A DNA stretch of 64,000 nt from Alkaliphilus flagellatus. Lineage in GTDB: Bacteria; Bacillota; Clostridia; Peptostreptococcales; Natronincolaceae. The stretch lies in contig NZ_JAHLQK010000003.1 in assembly GCF_018919215.1 (NCBI RefSeq), forward strand, positions 434,001 through 498,000. The letters are read 5' to 3'. Shown piece by piece: positions 53,221 to 63,618 of the stretch; positions within the stretch are counted from its first letter, which is position 1, and each line of letters opens with the position of its first letter. A program made the translations under genes and the position numbers. Under the pieces are notes generated by a model. That model was given only the letters and a program-made list of their open reading frames with translations, made no database searches and had not been told where the DNA came from.

Positions 53221-53912
53221 TGGAACTGTTAAACACACCGGTTTTTGGTATACTTTTATCTATAATATCCTTTGAAATAGGAGGAATTATATATAAGAGA
53301 ACAAAGCTAGCAGTATTTAATCCCCTTTTTGTGAGCATAATTCTTTCTATAGTATTTCTACTTTATTTTAATATAGATGTGGAGGTTTATGAAAAGGGCG
53401 GAAGTTTTATTAACTTCTTTTTAGGGCCTGCAACAGTGATTCTTGCTGTTCCACTTTATAAGCAAATTGACCTTTTAAAGTCTAATCTAATACCTATACT
53501 TGGAGGAATATTAGCAGGATCTTTGACTGCCATTGTTAGTGTATGGGTACTTAGTACATTATTTGGTATAGATAGAGTTTTGGTGCTTTCTATGATTCCT
53601 AAATCTGTAACTACACCAATAGGAATAGAAATTTCTAACCAAATAGGAGGGATATCTTCTATAACAGTTATGTCTATAATAATAACAGGTAATGTAGGTG
53701 TTGTTATGGCAGGGTTTTTGTTTAGAGCATTAAGGATAGAGGATGAAGTGGCTGTAGGTATAGCCTATGGTACTGCTGCCCACGCTTTAGGAACAAGTAG
53801 AGCAATGGAAATAGGTGAAAAACAAGGGGCTATGAGTAGTCTTTCAATTGGTGTTGCGGGGCTTATTACGGTTTTGATCGCACCATTATTAATTATATTA
53901 TTAAATATTTAA
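53220..53912 (+). CDS. CidB/LrgB-like membrane protein
   Basis: 230 residues from ATG 53220 (AAGGAGG upstream; overlaps the lrgA-like stop by one base). Seven to eight hydrophobic segments with FINFFLGPATVILAVPLYKQ, SMIPKSVTTPIGIEISNQIG and YGTAAHALGTSRAMEIGEKQ, conserved in LrgB/CidB. Together with the upstream gene it forms the pair that in staphylococci governs murein hydrolase export or organic-acid transport. The substrate here is unknown. Confidence 0.92.
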   Translation: MELLNTPVFGILLSIISFEIGGIIYKRTKLAVFNPLFVSIILSIVFLLYFNIDVEVYEKGGSFINFFLGPATVILAVPLYKQIDLLKSNLIPILGGILAGSLTAIVSVWVLSTLFGIDRVLVLSMIPKSVTTPIGIEISNQIGGISSITVMSIIITGNVGVVMAGFLFRALRIEDEVAVGIAYGTAAHALGTSRAMEIGEKQGAMSSLSIGVAGLITVLIAPLLIILLNI

Positions 53913-54006
53913 AAAGAATTGAAATCTATAGGCAAAGAGTACCCGGATTAGAAGTGCTCAGAGTCATTTTACACCTATAAAATACAATTTAAGGGAGGAT
54001 GATTAT

Positions 54007-54729
54007 ATGCTAAAATTAGAAAATGTCAGTAAGTCTTATAGTAGTGGAAATGTAAAAGCGGTTGATAATGTTAGTTTTGAAGTAAAGCCTGGTGAAATAT
54101 TTGGTTTTCTAGGACCAAATGGAGCTGGTAAAACTACAACCTTAAAAATGATAGTAGGACTTTTGAAGCCTGATGCAGGAAATATTTTTATAAATGGGCT
54201 AGATTTTCAAGAACATTCTTTAGAAGTAAAAAAGATGATTAGCTATGTTCCAGATAATCATGAAGTATATGAAAGGTTAACGGGAATAGAGTATTTAAAC
54301 TTTATGGGAGACATGTACGGTATTTCAAAGGATATAAGAAGTAAGAAAATAAATGAGTACTTAGAGCTCTTTGAATTAAAAGATGCTGTAGGAGATTTAA
54401 TTAAAAGTTATTCCCATGGAATGAAGCAAAAGATTGTTTTAATAGGAGCTTTACTAAATGACCCAGAGGTTTTCATATTAGATGAGCCTCTAGTTGGCCT
54501 GGATCCCAAGTCTGCTTTTAAGTTAAAGGAAATAATGAGGGATAGATGTAATGCAGGAAAGTCCGTGTTTTTCTCCACCCATGTACTGGAAGTGGCAGAA
54601 AAGCTTTGCGACAGAATAGCCATTATACGAAAAGGTCAAATTATCGCTTGTGGAACTATGGAGGAACTAAGACAGCAATCTGAAAGTAAACAGTCATTAG
54701 AAAATATCTTTTTGGAGTTGACAGAGTAA
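54007..54729 (+). CDS. ABC transporter ATP-binding protein
   Basis: 240 residues. Walker A GPNGAGKTT, signature YSHGMKQK (a divergent LSGGQ), Walker B VFILDEP, H-loop FFSTHVLEV. It is the cytoplasmic ATPase of a two-gene exporter with the 54729 permease, whose start overlaps its stop (TAATGA). Substrate unknown; similar systems export peptides or antibiotics. Confidence 0.93.
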   Translation: MLKLENVSKSYSSGNVKAVDNVSFEVKPGEIFGFLGPNGAGKTTTLKMIVGLLKPDAGNIFINGLDFQEHSLEVKKMISYVPDNHEVYERLTGIEYLNFMGDMYGISKDIRSKKINEYLELFELKDAVGDLIKSYSHGMKQKIVLIGALLNDPEVFILDEPLVGLDPKSAFKLKEIMRDRCNAGKSVFFSTHVLEVAEKLCDRIAIIRKGQIIACGTMEELRQQSESKQSLENIFLELTE

Positions 54730-56414
54730 TGAAGGGGTTAGGTTCTTTATTAAAAACTCAATTGAATGTAAATTTTGGTATTTCTGCTATTAAGTACAAA
54801 TATTTTAAACAGAAGAAGGAGTTATGGCAGCCAATTATATTTTTAATTGCAATGGCTTCTTTGTTGCCATTATATATAGGCTATATTAAATTACTAGGCG
54901 GTGTATTTTCATCTTTGAAGTCCATCAATCAAGAAGGTACTATTTTATTGCTTGGAGTTTTAGGATCTCAGATTATTCTTTTTATATTTGGTATATCTCA
55001 TATATTTGCAAAGTTTTATTATGCAGATGATTTACAAATTTTAGTACCATTACCTATTAAACCAAGTACAATACTAACAGCTCGTTTTATTACTGTAATG
55101 ATAAATGAATATTTAACAGTACTTCCGATTATATTACCTATTCTGTTAGTCTATGGAATACAAAGTGGCCTAGGGATATTATATTGGCTATATAGTATTT
55201 TAATTATTATTGCTGTTCCTGTTATACCTTTAGCTCTTTCATCTATAGTAGTAATGATTTTCATGCGGTATACAAATATAAAGGGTAAAAGAGACTTAAT
55301 AAGAGTAATTGGTGGAGTGCTAATGGTTCTAGTTATTTTATTAATACAAGTCATTACTCAAAAAACTGCTACAACTCTTCCTCAAGGGCAAGAAATGGAG
55401 TATATTGCTAGTTTACTTAGTGAAAAAAATAGTTTGATTAGACAGATGGGAGTATCATTTCCACCAAGTATTTGGGCATCTACCGCATTGGTCGAGTTTA
55501 ACAATATAAATGGCCTATTGTCTTTACTTACTTTTATGGGTATTTCTGGACTTATATTTTATGGAATGGTATATATAAGTGAGAAAGTATTTTACAAAGG
55601 GTTAATTGGTGGGCAAGAGGTATCGTCTAAAAAGAAAAAGCTGACGGATAAACAGTTTAGTAATCAAATTGGCAAAGTACGACATCCTATTTTGGCCATA
55701 CTAGAAAGAGATATGAAAATTTTAGTTAGGACACCTATTTTCTTAATGAACTCTATTGGGGCCGTAATAATTATTCCATTTGCTTTAGCAATTCCACTTT
55801 TTACTACAGATCCACAGATGCTAAGCACAATTGCACAGTTTTATAAGGAAAGCAATACAATAATAATTAATCTTATATTATCTGCTTTTATAATGTTTAT
55901 TGCTGCAAATAATGGTATAGGAGCTACAACCTTTTCAAGAGAAGGCAGACAATTTTGGATTTCAAGAGTTGTTCCTATTAAAGTGGAAGATCAGCTTATT
56001 GGAAAAATACTAAGCTCTATATTGGTTCAAATATTAGCATTAGTTATAATTTTAGGTGTAGCCCTATTTGTTGTTCCGCTAAAATTATCAACTATATTAA
56101 TAGTTACTATCTTAGGTCTTTTAGGAGGAATACCTATAACAGAGCTAGCTATACTTATTGATATTGCAAGGCCATTGTTAGATTGGGATAATCCTCAGAA
56201 AGCAATGAAACAAAATATGAATGTATTTTTTGCTTTATTGCTTGGAATTGCCTATTTAGTTATTAATGTTTTGCTAGTATTATTTATGTTTAAGATTAAA
56301 ATAAATTCACTAATTATTTATTTATCTCTAGGGATAATATATATTGTTATATCCATAGTATTGTTTAAGTTTTTGAGTAGCTTTACCACTAAAAGATTTA
56401 GAGAAATTGAATAG
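54729..56414 (+). CDS. ABC-2 type exporter permease
   Basis: 561 residues, larger than typical ABC-2 permeases. About 12 hydrophobic segments in two six-segment halves: PIIFLIAMASLLPLYIGYIK, VMINEYLTVLPIILPILLVY, then a second half from ~330 with GAVIIIPFALAIPLFTTDP, and a C-terminal block. A soluble insertion with LVPLPIKPSTILTARFITVM is a typical coupling loop. Translational coupling to the ATPase shows they form one transporter. Confidence 0.88.
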   Translation: MKGLGSLLKTQLNVNFGISAIKYKYFKQKKELWQPIIFLIAMASLLPLYIGYIKLLGGVFSSLKSINQEGTILLLGVLGSQIILFIFGISHIFAKFYYADDLQILVPLPIKPSTILTARFITVMINEYLTVLPIILPILLVYGIQSGLGILYWLYSILIIIAVPVIPLALSSIVVMIFMRYTNIKGKRDLIRVIGGVLMVLVILLIQVITQKTATTLPQGQEMEYIASLLSEKNSLIRQMGVSFPPSIWASTALVEFNNINGLLSLLTFMGISGLIFYGMVYISEKVFYKGLIGGQEVSSKKKKLTDKQFSNQIGKVRHPILAILERDMKILVRTPIFLMNSIGAVIIIPFALAIPLFTTDPQMLSTIAQFYKESNTIIINLILSAFIMFIAANNGIGATTFSREGRQFWISRVVPIKVEDQLIGKILSSILVQILALVIILGVALFVVPLKLSTILIVTILGLLGGIPITELAILIDIARPLLDWDNPQKAMKQNMNVFFALLLGIAYLVINVLLVLFMFKIKINSLIIYLSLGIIYIVISIVLFKFLSSFTTKRFREIE

Positions 56415-56425
56415 ATTTAAAATAG

Positions 56426-56462
56426 AAAATACAGCTCTATTGCATATGGAGCTGTATTTTTA
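56426..56462. terminator. Bidirectional terminator
   Basis: Arms AAAATACAGCTC and GAGCTGTATTTT, loop 11 bases. Separates the exporter from the convergent CofE-like gene. Confidence 0.85.
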
Positions 56463-56477
56463 ATCTTGCATAAACAA

Positions 56478-57188
56478 TTATATTTCCCTGATAATTCCCA
56501 TAGGTGTCTGTTCTTTACCTTGTCCTAGAGGATTATCTTTAAGTATTTGAACTACTTCATTAAAGTTAATATCCTTATGAGATCCACCTAATATATTGCC
56601 TCCTAGGTCATTAATATCTGAAATAACTACCCTAATACCTCCTAGAGCTCTACTAACTTCTTGAGCAACTTCGTCAGGCTTAGCAGGACCTAATACTACA
56701 TGTGTATTATATGGTGGGATTGTACCAGAGGTAGGCCCATCAATTGCCCTAGCTTTTGGTCCAGCAATTCTATAAAAATCCCCTCTTCTTCTAAAAAGTA
56801 TTTTGCTTATAGCTCCAACTATAGCTGCAAATAGAATTCTAATAGTTCCACACTCCCTAAGAGCCATTTCCATAGTTTCAGGCATACCTAGTCCTATGCC
56901 TGCTGGAGTTTTAGTTACATATTTAGCAAGAAAAGTAGCTAAAGGTCTAGGCTTTATTTCCTTTAAAGGAATAGCTCGACCTTGGGTAATTCCTACTATT
57001 TTTTCAGTTATAAATACTATATCTCTCTCTCGTACCTTGTCCTTTAAATATTTACATGCTACATCCACAATATTATCTTCTCGTTTAATTAAATGTGTTT
57101 TAACTGGTATTCTCGCAAATTGCTTATTACCAACATTAATACCGAGTTCTTTTCCTGCATTTGCCATCATTTGTTGAGGTTGATCCAT
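56478..57188 (-). CDS. CofE-like (F420-0:gamma-glutamyl ligase) protein
   Basis: 236 residues from the ATG at 57188 (AGGAGG upstream; the TTG at 57206 precedes that site). Conserved CofE core: VFITEKIVGITQGRAIPLKE, a GIGLGMPETME stretch, DGPTSGTIPPYNTHVVLGPA, and DINDLGGNILGG. In methanogens and actinobacteria CofE adds glutamates to coenzyme F420. Clostridia of this type generally lack F420, so the substrate is probably another. The window shows no other F420 genes. Isolated gene. Confidence 0.8.
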   Translation of the reverse strand: MDQPQQMMANAGKELGINVGNKQFARIPVKTHLIKREDNIVDVACKYLKDKVRERDIVFITEKIVGITQGRAIPLKEIKPRPLATFLAKYVTKTPAGIGLGMPETMEMALRECGTIRILFAAIVGAISKILFRRRGDFYRIAGPKARAIDGPTSGTIPPYNTHVVLGPAKPDEVAQEVSRALGGIRVVISDINDLGGNILGGSHKDINFNEVVQILKDNPLGQGKEQTPMGIIREI

Positions 57189-57591
57189 AAAAATCCTCCT
57201 ATTCAAATATTAGTATATTCAACATTATAACCAGAAATTAATACTGCATTCAGAGGGTGTTGTTATCCTGCTGAGCCCGCAATTATGTAAGCTACGGAAT
57301 AAATCTATGTACTATTAATTTATAATAACCTAATTTTATATATTTGTGAAGCATCAGACCACTTAAATAATTAATATATAAAATATATTTTTATAGTAAT
57401 AAAGGGTTTAAAAAGAAGGAAAAGGATAAAATTAAGCTAATAGTTGTTACTAATCAATTTGGTTTATGTTATTATATAAAAGGATACTTTATTTTTATCT
57501 ATGAGCAATGAACCTATAATAGAATTTTAAAGATTTTATGCTATAGTTGTTATAAACAGGAAGTGCCCATGTTTAGTGAGGAGGAGTTCCG
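57189..57591. other. 403-bp intergenic region, no gene found
   Basis: Divergent promoter region between the CofE-like gene and the YpeB-like gene. A patch at 57251-57300 is less AT-rich than its surroundings and lies in the cofE leader (TTATAATG near 57225-57232 on the minus strand may be its -10). The rest is AT-rich with no hairpin or repeat I can support. Confidence 0.5.
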
Positions 57592-58920
57592 TTGTATAGT
57601 TATAGAAAATATGTTAGATATTTGATTATTTTAATTACAATTATTAGCTTAAGTGCTAACCTGTTTTTTGCTATTCAGTTAAGATTATTAGGGAAAAAGG
57701 TTAGTAATTCCAATATAGTTATATCCACAAGGGTGGAAAGTGCTATTAGGGATACGATGCATTCAATAAAAGGAATAAAAGAAACAGGTGCAAAGGAAGA
57801 AATGATCGATTTACAGCGTTCTATTCAACAGCTAGTTTTGATTTTTAATAGTTGGGTTGACTTAAATCAAACAGAAGAAAAACCTAATGAGGCATTAATG
57901 AGAGGATTACAAGGACTAGAAACTTTAAGAAGTGCAGTGGTTCATAATTTGAACAATCAGTTTAGTAGCCGTAATGAAAATTTAACAGATTATGATATAG
58001 TGTTTTTAGATAAAATTTATGAACAGTTAGATAGATTTTCAGCAGTATACAATAATATTCAAGGACGGGTACAGGAAATTAAAGATCCGGATAATGGTGA
58101 CGGTGGATTAGGACAGTGGGCAAGTAATATAGAGGAAGTATCTAAACTTTATAGACATAGTCGTATTCCTAATGAGCATCCTGCATATATGCCAATAGAC
58201 TCAATATTAACAAGGGTAGATAAAATACTTCCTGAGCTTGGTGATTTTTCAGGATCTAAAGAAGTAACAGAAAATGTTCAAATCCGAGATGGTGTTCATT
58301 ATTATGAAATAAATTATTATACTGAAGATGATTTAGTATATTCAATATGGATAGATGCTGTTAACGGATTCCTTAGACAATTTGAAGATTATACAACAGA
58401 TGGTAAGGATACACTTGTTTCTGAAGATGAAGCTTCACATATCGCTAAAAAGTTTATGAATAGATTTGAATCCTATGGACAGATGATAGATGGGGTATCG
58501 GCAATTACGGATGAAAACACAAAAAATACTATTTATGCATTTCAATTTATTCCTATCTTAGATAATATTACTATGATTAGTGACATAGTTAAAGTAAATG
58601 TTTCTTCTCAGGGTGGGAAGGTTATTAAATACTCTAATAACTTTAACGGTACAATAGTACCTATGTCAGAAGTAGTAGTATCCCTAGAGGATGTGGAACA
58701 AAAACATAGTGAACAACTTTTAGATATGAAATATAATGGAATAGCAGTTGTTAGGTCATTTTATACCCACTATAGACCAGTAGCTACTTATAGTTATCAA
58801 TCAACTAAAAAAGAAGACATAAGAAAGCTATATTTTGATATAGTTACAGGAAATCAAGTTTATGAGGCATATTCTATATATGAGCCCGTATCCTATATTT
58901 CCACGGAGGAAAATTATTAA
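57592..58920 (+). CDS. YpeB-like membrane-anchored PepSY protein
   Basis: 442 residues, TTG start preceded by GAGGAGG. One N-terminal membrane anchor (IILITIISLSANLFFAIQLR), a helical region to about 210, then PepSY-type beta-alpha repeats: YYEINYYTEDDLVYSIWIDA, EASHIAKKFMNRFESYG, and a later YRPVATYSYQSTKKED. The length and layout match YpeB, the spore-cortex partner of SleB in bacilli, but no sleB is adjacent. The stop overlaps the start of a GNAT gene. Sporulation role is an inference. Confidence 0.65.
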   Translation: MYSYRKYVRYLIILITIISLSANLFFAIQLRLLGKKVSNSNIVISTRVESAIRDTMHSIKGIKETGAKEEMIDLQRSIQQLVLIFNSWVDLNQTEEKPNEALMRGLQGLETLRSAVVHNLNNQFSSRNENLTDYDIVFLDKIYEQLDRFSAVYNNIQGRVQEIKDPDNGDGGLGQWASNIEEVSKLYRHSRIPNEHPAYMPIDSILTRVDKILPELGDFSGSKEVTENVQIRDGVHYYEINYYTEDDLVYSIWIDAVNGFLRQFEDYTTDGKDTLVSEDEASHIAKKFMNRFESYGQMIDGVSAITDENTKNTIYAFQFIPILDNITMISDIVKVNVSSQGGKVIKYSNNFNGTIVPMSEVVVSLEDVEQKHSEQLLDMKYNGIAVVRSFYTHYRPVATYSYQSTKKEDIRKLYFDIVTGNQVYEAYSIYEPVSYISTEENY

Positions 58921-59444
58921 TGATTATACGTGAAATGGTAGCCGATGATATTGACAATATAAAAAGACTTGACTATAGCTTTAAATCTAATAAATATTAT
59001 AAGGTTAGTAAGGAAGAGCTTAGTTATAAGTTAGAGATAAAAGAACTGGGAGAAAGTCATGAAGAGAAGTATAGTATTAAATTAATGGATGAGAAAGGTA
59101 AATATACGAAGACTTTTTTAATAGAGGAGAATGAAAGAATTTTTGGGTATATAGAGATGTTATATACTCAGCATAATAATCTTCTACAAATAATAAACCT
59201 TTGGGTAGAAGAGGATGTGCGCCAAAGAAATATTGGTAGAAAGCTTGTAAAGTCAGCGAAAGGATTTGCTAGATTTAACAAGGCTAGAGGCATTATTGTT
59301 CAAGTAGAAAATTATAATTACCCTGCTATTAAGTTTTTTATTAAAGAAGGATTCTATATTTGTGGACTTAATGAAGCTGCTTACGATAATAAAGGTTTAT
59401 TAGAAGATAGAGTTGAAATACACCTTTTGTTTGATTTTAAATAA
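58920..59444 (+). CDS. GNAT family N-acetyltransferase
   Basis: 174 residues with the GNAT core: MIIREMVADDIDNIKRLDYS, LQIINLWVEEDVRQRNIGRK (acetyl-CoA site with RxxxxGRK), VQVENYNYPAIKFFIKEGFY. Substrate unknown. Start overlaps the stop of the YpeB-like gene (TAATG), so the two are co-expressed, which hints at a role in spore or envelope protein modification. Confidence 0.85.
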   Translation: MIIREMVADDIDNIKRLDYSFKSNKYYKVSKEELSYKLEIKELGESHEEKYSIKLMDEKGKYTKTFLIEENERIFGYIEMLYTQHNNLLQIINLWVEEDVRQRNIGRKLVKSAKGFARFNKARGIIVQVENYNYPAIKFFIKEGFYICGLNEAAYDNKGLLEDRVEIHLLFDFK

Positions 59445-59450
59445 GATTAC

Positions 59451-59483
59451 AATCCCTAGAGACCAGAAGGTTTTTAGGGATTT
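59451..59483 (+). terminator. Hairpin after the GNAT gene
   Basis: AATCCCTA and TAGGGATT with a 16-base loop; T-rich afterwards. A moderate terminator. Confidence 0.6.
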
Positions 59484-59569
59484 AATATTGGGTATAATAA
59501 GCAAAGACATAAGTATATATTTAGTTTTAGAATTATTAGCTGTCAGATATATGGAGAGGAGAGGTTTAG

Positions 59570-60445
59570 TTGGAGATTATACATAAAGATAATAAAGTAA
59601 TATTAAAAAACATAAGAGATTTTGAACCCAAGCATATTTTTGAATGTGGTCAATGTTTTAGATGGGACCTAGAGGATGATGGAAGCTATATTGGAGTCGC
59701 CTATGGTAAGATTTTAAATGTAAGAAAAGAGGAAGATACAATTGTTTTTAATAATACAAATATAGAAGATTTTAATAACATATGGACTTCCTATTTTGAT
59801 TTAAATAACAACTACGGAAAAATTAAAGAGGATTTAAGTAAAGATGATGAGGTTATGAAAGACGCTACTAATTTTGGCTATGGAATTAGAATACTTAAGC
59901 AGGAACCTTGGGAAACTTTAATCTCTTTCATTATTTCTGCTAACAATGCTATCCCTCGTATAAAAAAATCTGTAAGATTGTTAAGCGAAAATTTCGGGGA
60001 ATATTTAGGACAATACGATGGAAAGGACTATTATAGTTTTCCAACTCCAGAGGCTATTTATAATTTGTCGGAGGAACAATTAGCAGCCTGCGGAGTAGGA
60101 TATAGATCTAAATATATTTTAAATACCGCTAGAGCAGTGATTGATGAAAATATTTCTTTGGAACAGCTAAAGGAATTAAATAGTGAAGATTGCTTTGAAG
60201 CTATGCGTAGGTTTAGTGGAGTAGGGCCTAAAGTAGCCAACTGCATTTTGGTATTTGCTATGGGAAAAGTAGAAGCAGTTCCTGTAGATGTGTGGGTTAA
60301 AAGAGTCATGGAATATTTTTATTTTCATAAAGACACACCTAATAAAAAAATTGAAGAGTTTGCTAGAGATAAGTTTGGAAAATATGGTGGGTATGCACAA
60401 CAGTATTTATTTTACTATGCTAGAGAACTTGGAATAGGGAAATAG
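59570..60445 (+). CDS. ogg: 8-oxoguanine DNA glycosylase, OGG1-type
   Basis: 291 residues, TTG start after GAGGAGAGG. N-terminal OGG domain with ECGQCFRWDLED, then the HhH-GPD domain: AACGVGYRSKYILNTARAV with the catalytic Lys (K in YRSKY), RRFSGVGPKVANCILVFAMG and the catalytic Asp in AVPVDVWVKRV. It removes 8-oxoguanine opposite C and has lyase activity. Followed by the hairpin at 60547. Confidence 0.93.
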   Translation: MEIIHKDNKVILKNIRDFEPKHIFECGQCFRWDLEDDGSYIGVAYGKILNVRKEEDTIVFNNTNIEDFNNIWTSYFDLNNNYGKIKEDLSKDDEVMKDATNFGYGIRILKQEPWETLISFIISANNAIPRIKKSVRLLSENFGEYLGQYDGKDYYSFPTPEAIYNLSEEQLAACGVGYRSKYILNTARAVIDENISLEQLKELNSEDCFEAMRRFSGVGPKVANCILVFAMGKVEAVPVDVWVKRVMEYFYFHKDTPNKKIEEFARDKFGKYGGYAQQYLFYYARELGIGK

Positions 60446-60546
60446 ATTATTGTATAGTTTATCACCATGAGAGTTTTAGCTTGAAAAGGATGTAAAATAG
60501 TGATAATATCAATACAGTGGAAGATTAGGAATATTAAATATTTAAG

Positions 60547-60573
60547 TCCCCACATCCATTACGGATGTGGGGA
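60547..60573 (+). terminator. GC-rich hairpin upstream of the DUF554 gene
   Basis: TCCCCACATCC and GGATGTGGGGA, perfect 11-base arms with a 5-base loop, followed by TAAAATTTTC rather than a T run. Unusually GC-rich for this DNA; terminator of ogg or a control element for the next gene. Confidence 0.6.
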
Positions 60574-60611
60574 TAAAATTTTCATATGTTAAACAACTGG
60601 GGGATGAATTG

Positions 60612-61322
60612 ATGTTAGGAACTATTGTAAATGCGATAGCAATTATAGCTGGAGGAATTTGCGGCGTTTTTTTAAGAAAAGGTATTCCAGAAGGGTATAA
60701 GGCAACTATAATGCAAGGACTAGGCTTAAGTGTTTTTGTTATAGGCTTATCGGGGGCTTTAGAAACTGGAGATATACTACTTATGATTTCAAGTGTTGTT
60801 ATAGGCACTATAATAGGAGAAATGGCAAAAATAGAAGATAGGCTAGAAAATGTAGGGAAATGGCTAGAAACTAAGGTTGGTAACAAGGAAGGTGGAATTG
60901 CTAAGGGTTTTGTTACGGCTAGTCTAATTTATTGTGTTGGAGCTATGGCGATTATGGGTGCTCTAGAAAGTGGACTAACTGGTAATCATGAAATTTTATT
61001 GGCTAAATCTCTGATTGATGGTATTTCTGCAATAATTTTTTCATCTACTTTAGGTATAGGAGTTGCATTTTCTGGTATAGCGGTTTTTATTTATCAAGGT
61101 TTAATTACTATTACAGCTACATTTATGAAACCATTCTTGGTAGAAACTGTAATAGCAGAAATGTCTGCTATAGGTGGACTATTAATTATAGGTATTGCAT
61201 CTAATATAATGGAGGTGAAAAGAATAAAGGTAGGTAATATGCTACCAGCTGTATTTATACCAATAATATATTACATAGTACAGCCTTATATATTAAAATT
61301 AGTAGGATTAATAGGCTTTTAA
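60612..61322 (+). CDS. DUF554 family membrane protein
   Basis: 236 residues from ATG 60612 (TGGGGGA upstream). Seven hydrophobic segments, MLGTIVNAIAIIAGGICGVF at the start, KGFVTASLIYCVGAMAIMGA, SLIDGISAIIFSSTLGIGVA, matching DUF554 (YdfK-like). Function unknown; such proteins are integral membrane and possibly transporters. Stand-alone before groESL. Confidence 0.9.
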   Translation: MLGTIVNAIAIIAGGICGVFLRKGIPEGYKATIMQGLGLSVFVIGLSGALETGDILLMISSVVIGTIIGEMAKIEDRLENVGKWLETKVGNKEGGIAKGFVTASLIYCVGAMAIMGALESGLTGNHEILLAKSLIDGISAIIFSSTLGIGVAFSGIAVFIYQGLITITATFMKPFLVETVIAEMSAIGGLLIIGIASNIMEVKRIKVGNMLPAVFIPIIYYIVQPYILKLVGLIGF

Positions 61323-61485
61323 CTAAAAATATTTAGAAGATACTAAAAAAATATTAAAAAATTAGTAAAACAGTGAAATATGGAGATATAAAGAAAAAAA
61401 CGAATATATCTTTCGATAATAGAATATAATAGCCAATATTGGCATTTGCTAGCAAAATCACTTTTAGATAACATTATAAATGTAA

Positions 61486-61512
61486 TTAGCACTCACTTAG
61501 TACGAGTGCTAA
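61486..61512 (+). promoter_or_regulatory. CIRCE operator of groESL
   Basis: TTAGCACTC, 9 bases, GAGTGCTAA: a perfect CIRCE inverted repeat, the binding site for HrcA repressor, 57 bases before the groES start. A TATAAA stretch at 61475-61480 is a plausible -10. Confidence 0.98.
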
Positions 61513-61565
61513 TAATAAGCAAAAAACAATGTGTTAAAAAATAAAAAATTTCCAAGGAGGTTTGA

Positions 61566-61853
<288 letters not shown>

Positions 61854-61900
61854 TAAAATATCATTACATAATGGGTTTAATTAATATAAATAAGGACTAG

Positions 61901-63538
<1,638 letters not shown>

Positions 63539-63560
63539 TAAATAGGTTATAAATATATAA

Positions 63561-63592
63561 AAACCAAGTAGCAATTTGCTACTTGGTTTTTT
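63561..63592 (+). terminator. Terminator of groESL
   Basis: AAACCAAGTAGCAA / TTGCTACTTGGTTT followed by six Ts. Confidence 0.95.
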
Positions 63593-63618
63593 ACTATTTA
63601 ATAATTTATAAAATCAAA

